From positions 674,501 to 738,500 of the forward strand of contig JAOTOL010001605.1 in assembly GCA_034440575.1 (NCBI GenBank): a stretch of DNA of 64,000 nt. Direction: 5' to 3'. How positions within the stretch are numbered: position 1 is the first letter of the stretch; the number at the start of each line of letters is the position of its first letter. The DNA is from Imbricaverruca yamaguchii (taxonomy: Eukaryota > Arthropoda > Thecostraca > Neoverrucidae). The position numbers and the translations under genes were made by a program. Under the pieces are notes generated by a model. That model did no database searches. It saw only the letters and a program-made list of their open reading frames with translations, and was not told the origin of the DNA. Positions 48,601-63,600 of the stretch are shown in pieces.

Positions 48601-51600
48601 CTCCTCATATAGCACTAGCCTACGCTGTCCTCTCTCGAGAGAGAGGCTACTGTCTGGGCACCTGACAGTGACGCGCCGCTCTGGCAGATACAGATATAGA
48701 TGGCGCACGTCCACGACAACGGAGCGCTGCCACATTCCGAAAGTGCTGCCAAATTATGTACGGCATCAGAACGCAGACAACACCACTGTCCGCGCTACAG
48801 AAGCGAAGAAGCACCGCGGCCACAACACGAGGTGCAGGAGATAATTCGTCACCGGATCAGTCGCTGGTCCGCCCGCCTGATCAGTCACTGGCAAATCTAG
48901 GGCTTAGCGTCAGCCTGAATCAGCGTAAGAACACTGACCTTGTCCTGAATGCTCGTCATCCAGAACATTATCACCTCTGTGAAATTATCAAACATCTTTT
49001 TTTACCAAAAGATAGACAGATAGACGGTTACATGGTTAGATGGATAGACAAATAAAGACAGAAGAGAGGTAATTTTATAGACGTGACCAGAACTGACTTA
49101 AACGTACGTTAGAAATGCTTGACGTCAGAAGCCGGAAAAATATCCTCCAGTCTGGAATGTCCAACAGATTCCTCTCAAAATCCACAATTCAAAAGCATAA
49201 ATCCAACCCTGGCCTGAAGATATGCTCAAGCAGGGTCTCAGCATGAGGGCATACCTGGGGGAATGGTCCCAGCCTGAGAGTCCACCAAGGAAACGGTGTG
49301 AGTGTCGGAGTCCACTCAGACTAGAGTTTCCACAGACGTCCATATTCCTATGTAGCACTGGCACTAGCGTTGGAATAGAAAGCAGACGGCAGCAGCACCT
49401 AACTTCGGAAACCTTTAACATCAGCCCCACGACGCCCCATGAAAGGAAAGTAAATAAACTTGTCATATGGTTTTGCTCCACCTCGAAATTGTAGGATCGT
49501 TCCTAAATTCATGTGCTTTACACGCAAGCTCTGGGACTAAGTCCGCTTATGAGGCCATACTGGACCGTAAGTAGATGTTCCACACCATATGATGGCCACG
49601 AGATCATGATAATGTCGATTTTGATGGTGGGTTGGCACAGATATGCACAAGAAACAAGAATTGCCCTCCTATTATATTCTTCCAGAACTGCACATAATAA
49701 CAGGAATGCAATGTTTGAGGAGTGGGGGAAACTGTCACGTGAGGCGAGGCACCCTCCACTACCATTGTGGGAACGAAATTTACATTCTCACGTTGTGACG
49801 CGTTGGTTAATTTGTGCCCGCTTGGTTATTCCCGATTTCGTCGTTGCATTCCGTCTCTGTAACTAGATCTACTGATACAGATTTAAAAAATATATATAAT
49901 ATAACTGGTAAGCCAATGGTATAGCTGCCATTCTTCGTCGGTTGGTTATTTGGGCGCATCGACTGCTTCGGTCACACAGCGCCCATTGCCATTCTTCGTC
50001 ATCAAATGCTTAGAGTAGCAGATGTGTCCACAGTAGCATAGACAGCCGTCACATATGTTACCTAATCTTTAAACCTTTGTTGTCCCGCTCGCGGTTTTGG
50101 GTCGTGTTTAGGATCCCATGAATATGGCGAATTCTTCAACTTTGCCGGTCTTAATCGTCGGTCATGGAATAATTTACCTCCGATCGTTCCCTGGTCTGAC
50201 TCACCGTCTCTTTGGGGAAGATACGACCCAACTGGCAGAACTACGAGTCACCAAAGTACATATGTGATGACGGTGTGCTTGTTGTGTCCCAGATAATGAG
50301 ACCTTCAGATTATCCGCGACTTACCAACACCTGATCGAAACATTACTCTGCGCAGGGCAGCGGCGAGCACCGTCGCCCTACCGCCATCGACCTCGTCCAT
50401 GGCTGGGGCAACGACGCGCGTGGAGTACCCTCTGGCGGAAAGGTGGCTCGAAATACGCGTCTCCGGCGCACACATTAACCACGGGCCTGCTGACAAAGCT
50501 GCCTCAGAGAGTGGTGAGTGGGACCGGGCAGACGGCCGGCGCCGCCGCCGCTGCCATCTGGTGTCAACACATCGGCAGATCCAGCCAGACGTCCAGACCG
50601 ACACACGGGCCGAGCTGCGCCGTCACGTCACGTCACGTCCCGTCACGTCACGTCTGACACGGCCGAGGTCAGATGTCGAGACTCCGCTGAGGCGACAGTA
50701 GTTGGCGGAGCTCCCACCAGATGGACCGGCTAGGCGTCACCGCCGGCGGACGTCCCCCCGAGTTAGGCTGTTCCTACGGTGCGAGTGCTACTCGGCACGA
50801 GTATTACTCGGTGCGATTACTACCCGGCACGAGGATTACCAGGTGCGTTCACTACCCGCCATGAGTAGCACCCGGCGCGATTATTACACGGCCCGAGTAT
50901 TACCCGGCGTGATTACTACCCGCACGAGTCTTACCTGGCGCGATTACTACCCGGCACGAGTATTACCCGGTGTGAGTGACACATCCGGGTGACCTACCGA
51001 GAACGAGTAGAGCCCGTCGGGCACCGGCTGGCCGCCGAACTTGATGTTGAGCGAGTACTCGCCGGCATCCTTCACCCGGTAGTAGATGTTGAACGTGCCG
51101 TCGCCGTTGTCGACGATATCCAGGTCGACGTCCCTGCGCGCGAGACGGCCCGTCACCTTCCGGCACGCGTGGACGGCGCTGTGCAGCTTGTCGCAATCGT
51201 GTGTGAATAAGGCCACGACAGACTCGCGGCGTACCGCGACCGGGAATACACACGCCTTTCAACCGCAAAACATCACTCACTATCTCAGTGGGGGTGGAGA
51301 TGGCCGAGTGGTTAAGGTGTTGGGCTCTGGGTGCCAAAGGTCCCGGGTTCGACACTAGTGCCGCTTAGGACATTTCCCAATCCTGCGGCCACCAGCGAAG
51401 CAGTGTGGGCGGCGCCATCAGCCGTGACCGTGCATAAAATGAGTCGTGAACCACCCAATAGACAAACAACTATCTCAGTCGGTATTAGATATGCACCAGG
51501 CTAGGAGTGGAGCCGTGGCCCTCACGTCTCTACATCATCGCAGACCGTCTCCTAGTCTCCACATCACCGCAGACCGTCTCCGAGTTTACCCAGGACCGGC

Positions 51601-54600
51601 GCCGCACTGACCCGGAGCCGGAGGTGGAGCGGATGCGGCAGGTGACGTTGCCGTTGCCGGCCTGCTTGGCGTTGACTGTGATGCAGTACTGCTCGCCCAC
51701 GCTCAGCACCTGGTCCCGGAAGTCGCCGTCCTCTATCTTACACTTGTTGGCCTGCGTGGGGCAGATTCAGGGTCAGACAGGGTCAAACAGGGTCACGGCC
51801 TCATTGCACTGGATACGGCAGCACTGGTCGGGCTTCGGTAACTCTGGTTATTTACCAGAGTTAGCAAATCTGGTTAACCAGTGGTTAGCCAGCCTGAAAA
51901 TCTGTCCAGCAGTGCGGAAGGTTTTATTAATGCTCTCTTCTCCCAGTTCAACGAGTGAAGAGCAAATCCTGAGACTTAAAATGACGACGCCAAGCACGAT
52001 TCTGTGTATTCCACAGCGACCGTAATTGCACTTGGAAATGTGTGGATAGACTGACCTAGTTAGATACATAGCCCAGAGCATTGCATGAAATCTGACTACA
52101 GAGAGCACAAATGTTTCGAGAGTTTCGGTCACGAGAGTTTCTTTCCATTCTCAGCCGCATACATCAGCCGGTGAAGTACAGCCGGCGTTGTGCCCCACCT
52201 ACCCTACCGGTGGAATACAGCCGGCGCTGTGCCCCATCCCACCCGACCGGTGGGATAGACTGTGGTGCCCTTTATTTGACCACCGGGTCCTTCACCTGAA
52301 AGATGTCACAGCCATTGTTTCCTACCTTCTTACCCCTCCCTCTTTCCTCCCGTTCAGTGTAGCAGACGGTATTGCTCACTCACCCGTCCCGTACAGACGG
52401 TGCTGCCACCTCACCCGTCCAGTGCAGACGGTGCTGCCATCTCACCCGTCCAGTACAGACGGTGCTGCCATCTCACCTGGCCAGTAGGGACCGCCTGGAC
52501 AGGCACAGGAGAGCCGGCCACCTCCTTGCCGCCGTACTTGACGTGCACCTTGTGCTGACCACAGTCGTCTGGCGTGTAGTGCGCCGTGAACGTGCCGTCG
52601 CTGTTGTCGAGCACCTCCACCTTGCGCGGGCACCCGTCCGGGCCCTGCGGAACCGTCGGCAATCACGGACTAATAACGGGTCATACGAGTGTCACCGCGA
52701 GCAGGAATGGAGTCGAGGTTTGGAAACCTGGGTTTTGAGGATAATTTCTGTGTCATAAAGCCCAGGGAGAACGAATACTCTTTTTCTTTTGGTATCATCG
52801 AGAAGTACTTTTGGTGCTTTCGGGCCCTGGGGTGCATAACTTTGATTTCAAATTGTACGTGATTTGAAGTACTAAGAAACCACCGACTTGGATATTGCGC
52901 CATCTTTTTGTCGAACACTAAACTGCAACTTTCATTGGGTCTTCAAACGGGAGAAAAAGAGAAGACAATTTTCTGGATAGTATAATTTTATGAATGACAA
53001 AATCCAGCACGACGTTGTTGTTTTTTTCAACCTGAACATGAATTAAACATAAATGACAGCACAGCTCCTCTGTTCTTGATTTTGATCCCAGAGCGGCTCA
53101 ACACGCGGACGAAATTGCGCATTTCTCGACGATACTTCCCATGCAGAACAAGGACTCAAACCTTCTCACAAACAACCTGACGATTGTTTTCCCTCTGACT
53201 GGACACACCCTCCAGGTGTGTCCAGCCAGAGGGTGTGTCCAGGTGTGTCCACATCATCACACCACGGTGGCCGGCCTCTGTCCAGACCCCCCAGGTGTGT
53301 CCAGTCAGAGTGTGTCCAGGTGTGTCCACATCACACACCACGGTGCCGGCCTCTGTCCAGACCCCCCAGGTGTGTCCAGTCAGAGTGTGTCCAGGTGTGT
53401 CCACATCACCACCATGGTGGCCGGCCTCTGTCCAGACCCCCCAAGTGTGTTCAGTCAGTGTGTCCAGGTGTGTTCAGGTGTGTCCACATCACCACACCAC
53501 GGTGGCCGGCCTCTGTCCAGACCCCCCAGGTGTGTCCAGTCAGAGTGTGTCCAGGTGTGTCCACATCACCACACCACGGTGGCCGGCCTCTGTCCAGCCC
53601 CCAGGTGTGTCCAGTCAGAGTGTGTCCAGGTGTGTCCACATCACCACACCATGATGGTGGCCGGCTCTGTCCAGCCCCCAGGTGTCCAGTCAGAGGGTGT
53701 GTCCAGGTGTGTTCAGGTGTGTCCACATCACCCCACGGTGGCCAGTGTGTCCACATCACCACACCATGGTGGCCGGCCTCTGCCGGACCCCCCAAGGTGT
53801 TAGTCAGAGGTGTGTCCAGGTGTGTCCACATCACCACACCACGGTGGCCGGCCTCTGTCCATTGAAGTCCGTCGGCTGCCGCGAAGCCGCCCCAGCCCAG
53901 CTGACACTCACCACGATCCGAGTCTCCAGGTCACCCCGAAGCCGGCGTCGGCCACCATGAAGGCTCCGGGACGAGTAGTCTAGGGGTAAGTTTCCCGTCT
54001 CACAATCGAAAAATCGTGGGTTCGAGTCTTACCTGTCGCTACTCTTTGCCCGTGACCAATCGGTGTGAGAGATTGACGACGCTACATGACTCAACGGTCG
54101 ACGTGTCGTCAAGAGCAATAACCACCACCGCTATGGAGGCTCGACTGACTCACCACTATCTGGGTCTCCAGGTCGCCGAAGCCGACGTCAGCTGCCACGA
54201 AGGCTCGACTGACTCACCACTATCTGGGTCTCCAGGTCGCCGAAGCCGGCGTCGCGGGTGTCCACGGTGAACTGGGCCGGCAGCGAGGCCGGCACTCCCT
54301 TGCTGGACACACCCGGCCCAGTCAGCCGCACCTTGTTCGGCTCGCAGGTGGGCTTCACCGGCATCCGCCACGGGCTGTGGGCGCAGCGTCAGGTCAGATC
54401 AGGTCAGGACAGATCAGGTCAGTGAGCTGCTGGCGCCGGGCAAATTCAGGCACCATAAGTGGCATCAAAACATCGATTCGGTAAACATACTTTAAACATA
54501 AGATGTATGCCCATGCATAGAGGCGCAGTCAAGGGAGGCCGCTCCTCCCTTAGCTATCAGTTTTAACTGGCGCTTTAACTTTAAGGGAATTTCGGAATTT

Positions 54601-57600
54601 GCTCGACGCGGAACCTGAAATTTTCTTTGAGCTTCTCGCCCCAAATCAATGTAGCATTTTAGGGTTCAGTCAACGCTAAAGAAAATTCCGCCTGCGTCCC
54701 TGCCATTGCATGGACGGACGAATGGCGTGGACATTATAACTTTATGTCATTAACATTGCTTGTAAATCCGCATGAACAGAATATAAGATATTTCGCATAT
54801 GAACATATAGCCAGAGCATTTTTTTCGGCATCGTGTGGCCGGTTTTCATGGTAAATTAGCTATCTCTCTCTCGGTACTCAAATAGAGAATGGACCTGGCG
54901 TGTGTGGACGCTTAATCACTAGCATGTGAACTGAAAGAAAGAGAAAACTGCTCTAAGGTTGCGCTACCGACCCCGAAAACATCAGCAATTAGCAGCACGA
55001 CAGTCTCCCACCGACACGTGTTGGTCCGTATTATACAGCGGAACAGTCTCCCACCGACACGTGTTGGCCCGTACTATACAGTGAAACACTCTCCCACCGA
55101 CACGTGTTGGTCCGTACTATACAGCGGGACAGTCTCCCACGACACGTGTTGGCCGTACTCGGACGCACACTGGCCGTACTATACAGGAACATCTCCCACC
55201 GACACGTGTTGGTCCGTACTATACAGCGGGACAGTCTCCCACCGACACGTGTTGGTCCGTACTATACAGCGGGACAGTCTCCCACCGACACGTGTTGGTC
55301 CGTACTATACAGCGGGACAGTCTCCCACCGACACGTGTTGGTCCGTACTATACGCGGGACAGTCTCCCATCGACACGTGTTGGTCCGCACTATACAGCGG
55401 GACAGTCTCCCACCGACACGTGTTGGTCCGTACTATACAGCGGGACAGTCTCCCATCAGACGTGTTGGTCCGTACTATACAGCGGGACAGTCTCCCACCG
55501 ACACGTGTTGGTCCGTATATACAGCGGGACAGTCTCCCACCGACAGGTGGTCGTCTTGGACAGTTCCGACACGTGTTGGTCCGTACTATACAGCGGGAAG
55601 TTCCCACGAGACGTGTTGGTCCGTACTATACAGCGAACAGTCTCCCAACGACACGGCTGGTCCGTACTATACAGCGGAACAGTCTCCAACGACACGTGCT
55701 GGTCCGTACTATACAGCGGGACAGTCTCCACGACACGGTTGGTAGTGGCCGTATATACAGCGACAGCTCCCACCGACACGTGTTGGTCCGTACTATACAG
55801 GACGCCCACCCACGTGTTGGTCCGTACTATACAGCGGGACAGTCTCCCACCGACACGTGTTGGTCCGTACTATACAGCGGGACAGTCTCCCACCGACACG
55901 TGTTGGTCCGTACTATACAGTGGAACAGTCTCCCACCGACACGTGTTGGTCCGTACTTACAGCGGGACAGTCCCACGGACGCGTGTTGGTCCGTACTATA
56001 CAGCGGAACAGTCTCCCACCGACACGTGTTGGTCCGTACTATACAGCGGGACAGTCTCCCACCGACACGTGTTGGTCCGTACTATACAGCGGGACAGTCT
56101 CCCACCGACACGTGTTGGTCCGTACTATACAGCGGGACAGTCTCCCACCGACACGTGTTGGCCCGTACTATACAGTGAAACACTCTCCCACCGACACGTG
56201 TTGGTCCGTACTATGCAGCGGGACAGTCTCCCATCGACACGTGTTGGTCCGTACTATACAGCGGGACAGTCTCCCACCGACACGTGTTGGTCCGTACCGT
56301 GCTGCCATATAGTGGCCGCGACCCACCTGCCCTTGATGTCCTTGCCGCCCCAGGTGACCCGCGGCATGCAGATGGAGCCCTCCGGGGGCGGGTGGTAGGT
56401 CACGTCGTAGGTGCCGTCTCCATTGTCCCTGACCACCGGTTTCCGTGGCAGTGGGCCTGCACGCATGGTGCACATACTATCGTTAGACATGGTCCACGGG
56501 CACGCTCAACAGCTCTCCTGCATTCTCAGGTGTAACTGTAGCGATGGCAATGTAAGATGTTCAGTCACTGAGATCAAATGCATAAATTTTAGACGCATTT
56601 GACGAACAAATCCGCCGGAACGTAACTATCTCGAACTTCTGATGGTTCATAGTTGATTGATTACCTAGTAACGAGTCAGTGTTGAAACATACGTTAATGA
56701 ATGACATCCATCTATTTGAAGTGACACAATATATACATTATATATATATATATATATATATGGAATGGAAGTGGCATGATGGATGGCCGCAACAGCCACT
56801 ATTCGCAACAGGCACTTTGACAGCTGTACTCGGTGGAGCGTCCCCCGACTTAGCTGGGTTCTACTGCAGCTCTGCGCGGCGCGCCAGCGTGTACCTTTGT
56901 CGCTCCTCACGTCCACGGCCAGCGGCGCCGGCGCCGACTTGGTGGCGTCCACCGTGAAGGAGAGCGGCACGTTGGCGCGACAGTGCTCCGGCTCCACGCC
57001 GGGTCCGCGCGCCACCACCTTGTCGGCGTCCACCTCGCAGTCGGCCGGCACCTGTGGACGGGTTTGTCAGTCTACTGACCGTTACCTCGCAGGCAGCCGG
57101 CACCTGTGGACAGGTTTGTCAGTCAACTGACCGTTACCTCGCAGGCAGCCGGCACCTGTGGACAGGTTTGTCAGTCAACTGACCGTTACCTCACAGGCAG
57201 CCGGCACCTGTGGACGGGTTTGTCAGTCAACTGACAGTTACCTGGCAGCCAGCACATGTGGACAGGTTTGTCAGTCAACTGACCGTTACCGAGCCAGCAC
57301 ATGTGGACGGTTTGTCGTCCACTACAGTTACCTACAGGCAGCCGGCACCTGTGGACAGGTTTGTCAGTCCACTGACCATTACCTCACAGGCAGCCGGCAC
57401 ATGTGGACAGGTTTTTGTCAGTCCACTGACCGTTACCTCACAGGCGGCACCTGGGCAGGTGTGTGTCAACTGACCGTTACCTCCAGGCGCCGGACCTGTG
57501 GAGTTTTGTCTACTGCGTTACCTCACAGGCAGCCGGCACCTGTGGACAGGTTTGTCAGTCAACTGACCGTTACCTCGCAGGCAGCCGGCACCTGTGGACA

Positions 57601-60600
57601 GGTTTGTCAGTCCACTGAACACCCCGCTTCAGACTACGTTAAGGGTCTCGCAGTTCCGCTCTCAGGTAGTGAAAGGCCTAAAGCAGTAGTGAGCATAGCC
57701 TTAGTTGGAAACATCTTAGGAGCTCACTTCCCACTCTTATTACTTGTGCTATTGGTGCTTATTTCACTAGAAGGATCGGTCGTTTCCAGAGCATGAACGA
57801 TGCTGACGTCCCGATATCAGTCGCTTACGCATTGGGCAAAACCATCGGTATGCATAGCGAATTAGCCTGCCGTAGTTGTTGGAATAATCAGGTGGAAATA
57901 TTCGACCAATGCCCAGCATCAAGGCTTGCGAACATCAAGCAATCTTCCGCTGAGGCATGCCCGCACAGAACACAAAGCGTAAACGGATGCCACATGAGTG
58001 CCACATAAAGTTCTCTCTCTCTCATTCCAACCACGCTAACTAGTCCACCCAGCAGCCGTATCGCTGGCTGACCTTGAAGGGCGAGCCGGGGATGTGCTGG
58101 TCGGCGTACTTGACGTTGACGTCGTAGTCGCCCGGCTCGGTGGGCACGTACTCCACCGTGCACGAGCCGTCCTTGTTGTCCACACAGGACATCTTCGCCT
58201 CGGAGGGGCCCTCCACGGCCAGACCCAGGCCGCCGGTGCCGGCACCTGAGCCGCGAGAGGCGGCGGAGGGTCAAGTCACATTACGGGTACATTACACGCA
58301 GGAGGCAGCAGATGTTTGTTGTGGTGGTGGTGGTGGATTGGAGTTTAGGGGCGCGTCGACATCTAGGGTCACTTTGCGCCCGTAACTAAATTGTAATCAA
58401 TCTACGGAGCTGCTATCACAGCACAATATCCATCTTCACGGGTGGGGTATATCACGTCAAGGCGAGCATGTCGGATGAACATAAAAATATTCCCAGATGT
58501 TTGTTGTTATTTGGGTTTAGGGGCGCATCAACTGCGTAGGTTATACAGCTCCGAGACAGCACAAGGTTAACGCAGGCACACGACCTGTCTCCGGTCAGAC
58601 TACATCACGGCGGACGACTGCATGGCCCACACTGCACCAACGGAGAGTACGCTCAGAGACGCCACCAAGTGACCTCTGCCGCGTGATAACGTAGCCCTGC
58701 AGTACCAGCGAAGCTGACACACTAATAAGAACATTGGGTTGTTCCACGACGCACAAAACGTGTTTGCTACATGGCGTCGCCGGTCTCTCACACAGAGTGA
58801 TAGCGGTGGAGCCGGAGACGCTACCGGCTTAGTGACAGCTGCTGGCGAGAGCCGTGCGATGGAGGACTGGGCAGGAGATGCCGGACGCTGCACACGCTAC
58901 TTCGACAAGCCGGCTATGACCACACGGATCGACGGGGGTTCGCTGCAACACGTCAGGACGCGGGGGCGCGGCTACAGAACTGCAGCACGTCGTCAGGACG
59001 AGGTGACGCGACTGCAGAGCTGCAGCACGTCGTCAGGACGCGGTGACACGGCTGCAGAACTGCAGCACGCCAAGACGCGGCGACACGGTTGCAGAACTGC
59101 AGCACGTCGTCAGGACGAGGTGACGCGACTGCAGAGCTGCAGCACGTCGTCGGCACACGGACGCGGCCGCCGACGGCCGCCGCGCGCCAGCCGGCTGGAG
59201 ACCGGGCCGTCGCCGGCGCCGACACTCACCGCGCGTGTTGACGGTGAAGGTGTTGGGCTTGTTGACGACGGCGCGCGTCAGGCCCGGCCCGTGGGCGGTC
59301 ACCCGGCGCGGGTCGCAGCCGGGTCGCGCCGTCTGCTGGAACGGCGAGCCGGGGATCGGCACCCCCTCGTAGGCGATGTCGAGCGTGTGCGGACCTGCAA
59401 CGGGGCGACGACGGCGGCTGCGGTCGATCGGCGGGTCGCGCACGCTGGCCGACGGTGAGCGGGGATGGCCGAGTGGTTAAGGTGTCGGGCTATGGGTACC
59501 AAAGGTCCCGGGTTCGACTCTAGCGCCACTCAGGACATTTCCCAATCCCGCGGCCCACCGGCGAAACAGTGTGGGCGGCGCCATTAGCCGTGAATGTGCA
59601 TAAAGTGTGTCGTGAACCATCCAATAAACAAACAACAAACGCTGGCCGGCGGGGGTGGAAGCTCGCCGTGGTTACTTTTGTCTGATCATGGGCGGAGTGG
59701 AGGTGTGGGGACTGTGGGGGACTGTGGGGGACTGTGGGGGACTGGGGAGAACTGTGAGGAAGGTGGGGCAAGACCTTCCATGGGTTCGTTGGATCCTCAC
59801 TGGATCCTCGTGGGAACATTTGTTCTCTTGCAAGAAGATTCAATCAAAGTGCAATCAATCAATAGAGGGGGTTGGTTGGTTATTTGGGCTTAGGGGCGTA
59901 TCGACTGCTTCGGTCATACAGCACCCACAATAGAGGGGTTGAGAAAGCTCCCAAACCGAAGCCCTTTTCATTATAGGTTGGACTTTTTGACTGCGAGGGC
60001 AATTCTTGCTGCTATATCTTTCCTCTTGGAATTTATGGATGTCTTCACGCTGCATATAGCGCTACATGTGTAGTATATTGTCAAGTGGTCAGACTACTGG
60101 CTACTATTAGTCACCAACTGAAGGTCCAACCAATTACAAATACGTCGTAGTTCCAAATCCCAAGGTTAGAGAGCAAGCACAACACAACGGGACAGAGTAG
60201 CTATTCGGTTCGTGTCACGCCTGTGCCAGAACAGACTGTTTGGTGTCACACGACACGACAGATTGAAGGCATAGCCGACAGTAAGCCGTCACGAAATCAC
60301 CGTTTCATTCTGACCTCCGACGTATCCCACGTCCCGACGAGTGGCCTGGCCTGCGACCTGACACATCTCTGTTCTGACCCACGCTCACGTGATTTGGTAG
60401 ACCTACCAAATCTCGACCTCGTATCTTTAGGGTAACATTCGCACCTGTGCGAATGTTACCCTAAAGATATGATCGTCATCCGGCCTGACCTCTCACCTGG
60501 CATGACCAGATCTCTGGTTTGAACTCAGCCGACCTTGCCCGGCCGATACGGGCGGTCTTGAGATCGCTGGCGATATCCGATCTGACCTCTGATTCTGCCT

Positions 60601-63600
60601 CCGACCCGACGTCTTACCTGGCAATTGGCATGACCTCGGTTCAGCCAGTTCGGTCGGTGTTTTCGTGGCCTCAAAGCAGTCGACATTGACCTGCTTTATC
60701 ACCTGACCACTAATCCGACTTTATAGCACTTGGCTCGGCCAATACGGTTTCGAAAGTGTCGTCGATGTCTGACCAGATATCTGATCTAAACACTGACCTG
60801 ACCCCAGCTGACTTGGCTCGGTGGGAGTGTACCGTGTAGGTGACCTTGGTGGTGGCGTCGATACATGATAGACGTTTGGTCCGGCCGCTGACCTGACCTC
60901 GCCTCACCTGACACGATAGCGTGTGTGCATATGGCCTTGACGGTACTGTGCTATGAGCAGGCTTTACCTCTGAACCGGCACGACCTGGCTACTGATCTGA
61001 CTTGGGCTCACCAGGCTCTGTAGGTGTGTAGGTGGCCTTGAAGGTCCCGTCCCCGACGGGCTCCACGTAGGAGGGACAGGGAGCGCCCGAGGGCCCTATC
61101 ACGGGACAGGTCACCGTTCCGTCCTTGGCCGAGGGCACAGCGCGCGCGTCCACCACAATGTCCGTCGGCGAGTTGAGGAACACCGCTGAGAAAAGACACA
61201 CAGGTCACGTGTCAGTACGGTCAGGGGCGGAACCAGGAAGTGTCATTGGGGGCACATGTCCGGATTGGCGCCGCTTTATCTCTTCAGAGGGGCGCTTTTA
61301 GCTGAGGGAAAAAATCGAGGGAGGGTTGCACTGGAGCCTTTTCCTCTCGTACGGGCAACTCTGGCTAAACAAGAGGGGTGCACTCAAGCCTTCTGAGAGG
61401 GGTGCCACATCCCTATGGGAGAATAGGCCACCAGTGCCCACCCCGTTGTATCCGCCCCTAAGTACTATCAAGGTTGGGCTGGTTAGGGTATCATGGCCGA
61501 GTGGTTGGGGTGTTAGGCTCTGGGTACCAAAGGTCCCAGATTTGACACTAGCGCCGCTCGGGACATTTCCCATTCCCATGGCCGACCGGCGAAACAGTGC
61601 GGACGGTCCCAATGGCCGTGAATGTGCATACAGTGCGTCGTGAACCACCCAATAAACAAACGAGTGCTATCAAGGTAATTCACCAATGCAGACAGAGGAC
61701 ACAGATATGACATGACATATAATAGCTATTTGGCAATTGATATGTTATAAGGTAAGGCTTATTGTAAAGCTAGTTGTAATGGAAAAAAGTGTCCTTGTAC
61801 TCATTTTCTAACGATATAGTGTTGCGAATAATATGGTGGCGTCCCCGTTAAGTGCATTGGCTGGAACACTTGTATTCCTACCAACATCAATCACAGGTTT
61901 CTAGCATTACATATGATAACATCTAGTCACTAGTATTCCTCAAATATACTAAAACTAGTTAATTATATGTATTCTCTTGCTGAGTTCGATACCTCACTTT
62001 GCGAAATGCAAATTATGTACAACGGCAACAGATCAACACTGTCCGCAGGGTACTTTCCCAGGCCAAAAGAGTCGCCGCCCTCTTTTACGACCGCACTGTT
62101 TACAATGTAGCAGCAGCAGCCAGCCAGCCTTCTGCGATCCGCGGGTAGACACAGCTCAGCAACTCGCCGGCAGACCGCCCAGCAACTCACGGGCAGACCG
62201 CCCAGCAACTCACGGACAGACCGCCCAGCAACTCACGGGCAGACCGCCCAGCAACTCACGGACAGACCGCCCAGCAACTCACGGGCAGACCACCCAGCAA
62301 CTCACGGGCAGACCCCCAGCAACTCACGGGCAGACCGCCCAGCAACTCACGGGCAGACCGCCCAACAACTCACGGGCAGACCGCCCAGCAACTCACGGGC
62401 AGACCGCCCAGCAACTCACGGGCAGACCGCCCAGCAACTCACGGGCAGACCGCTCAGCAACTCACGGGCAGACCGCTCAGCAACTCACGGGCAGACCACC
62501 CAGCAACTCACTGGCAGACCACCCAGCAACTCACGGGCAGACCGCCCAACCTCACGGGCAGACCGCCCAGCAACTCACGGGCAGACCGCCCAACAACTCA
62601 CGGGCAGACCGCCCAGCAACTCACGGGCAGACCGCCCAGCAACTCACGGGCAGACCGCCCAGCAACTCACGGGCAGACCGCCCAGCAACTCACGGGCAGA
62701 CCGCCCAGCAACTCACGGGCAGACCGCCCAGCAACTCACGGGCAGACCGCCCAGCAACTCACGGGCAGACCGCCCAGCAACTCACGGGCAGACCGCCCAG
62801 CAACTCACGGGCAGACCACCCAGCAACTCACGGGCAGACCACCCACCAACTCACGGGCAGACCGCCCAGCAACTCACGGGCAGACCGCCCAGCAGCTCAC
62901 GGGCAGACCGCCCAGCAACTCACGGGCAGACCGCCCAGCAACTCACTGGCAGACCACCCAGCAACTCACGGGCAGACCGCCCAGCAACTCACGGGCAGAC
63001 CACCCAGCAACTCACTGGCAGACCAGCCAGCAACTCACGGGCAGACCGCCCAGCAACTCACTGGCAGACCGCCCAGCAACTCACGGGCAGACCGCCAGCA
63101 ACTCACGGACAGACCGCTCAGGAACTCACTGGCAGACCGCCCAGCAACTCACGGGCAGACCACCCAGCAACTCACTGGCAGACCGCCCAGCAACTCACGG
63201 GCGGACCGCCCAGCAACTCACGGGCAGACCGCCCAGCAACTCACGGGCAGACCGCCCAGCAACTCACGGACAGACCGCCCAGCAACTCACGGGCAGACCG
63301 CCCAGCAACTCACGGGCAGACCACCCAGCAACTCACTGGCAGACCGCCCAGCAACTCACGGGCAGACCGCCCAGCAACTCACGGGCAGACCGCCCAGCAA
63401 CTCACGGACGGACCGCCCAGCAACTCACGGGCAGACCGCCCAGCAACTCACGGGCAGACCGCCCAGCAACTCACGGGCAGACCGCCCAGCAACTCACGGG
63501 CAGACCGCCCAGCAACTCACGGACAGACCGCCCAGCAACTCACTGGCAGACCGCCCAGCAACTCACAGGCAGACCGCCCAGCAACTCACGGACAGACCAC

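Larger units (their letters stand above)
34224..50997. other. 16.8-kb filamin intron before hinge 1
   Basis: The longest intron of the window. It contains minisatellites, three SINE-type elements, a decayed DNA transposon (38700-42902), two hairpins or microsatellites and a GC-rich block near 38000. I see no exon with confidence. The stretches 35800-36600, 36800-37900, 42920-43790, 44075-44600, 46150-46780 and 47880-49930 look single-copy and hold nothing recognised. Confidence 0.5.

Noticed and set aside
55018..56398. 386- and 368-residue ORFs with [14 protein letters not shown] repeats
   Set aside because: Translation of the 43-bp intronic array.
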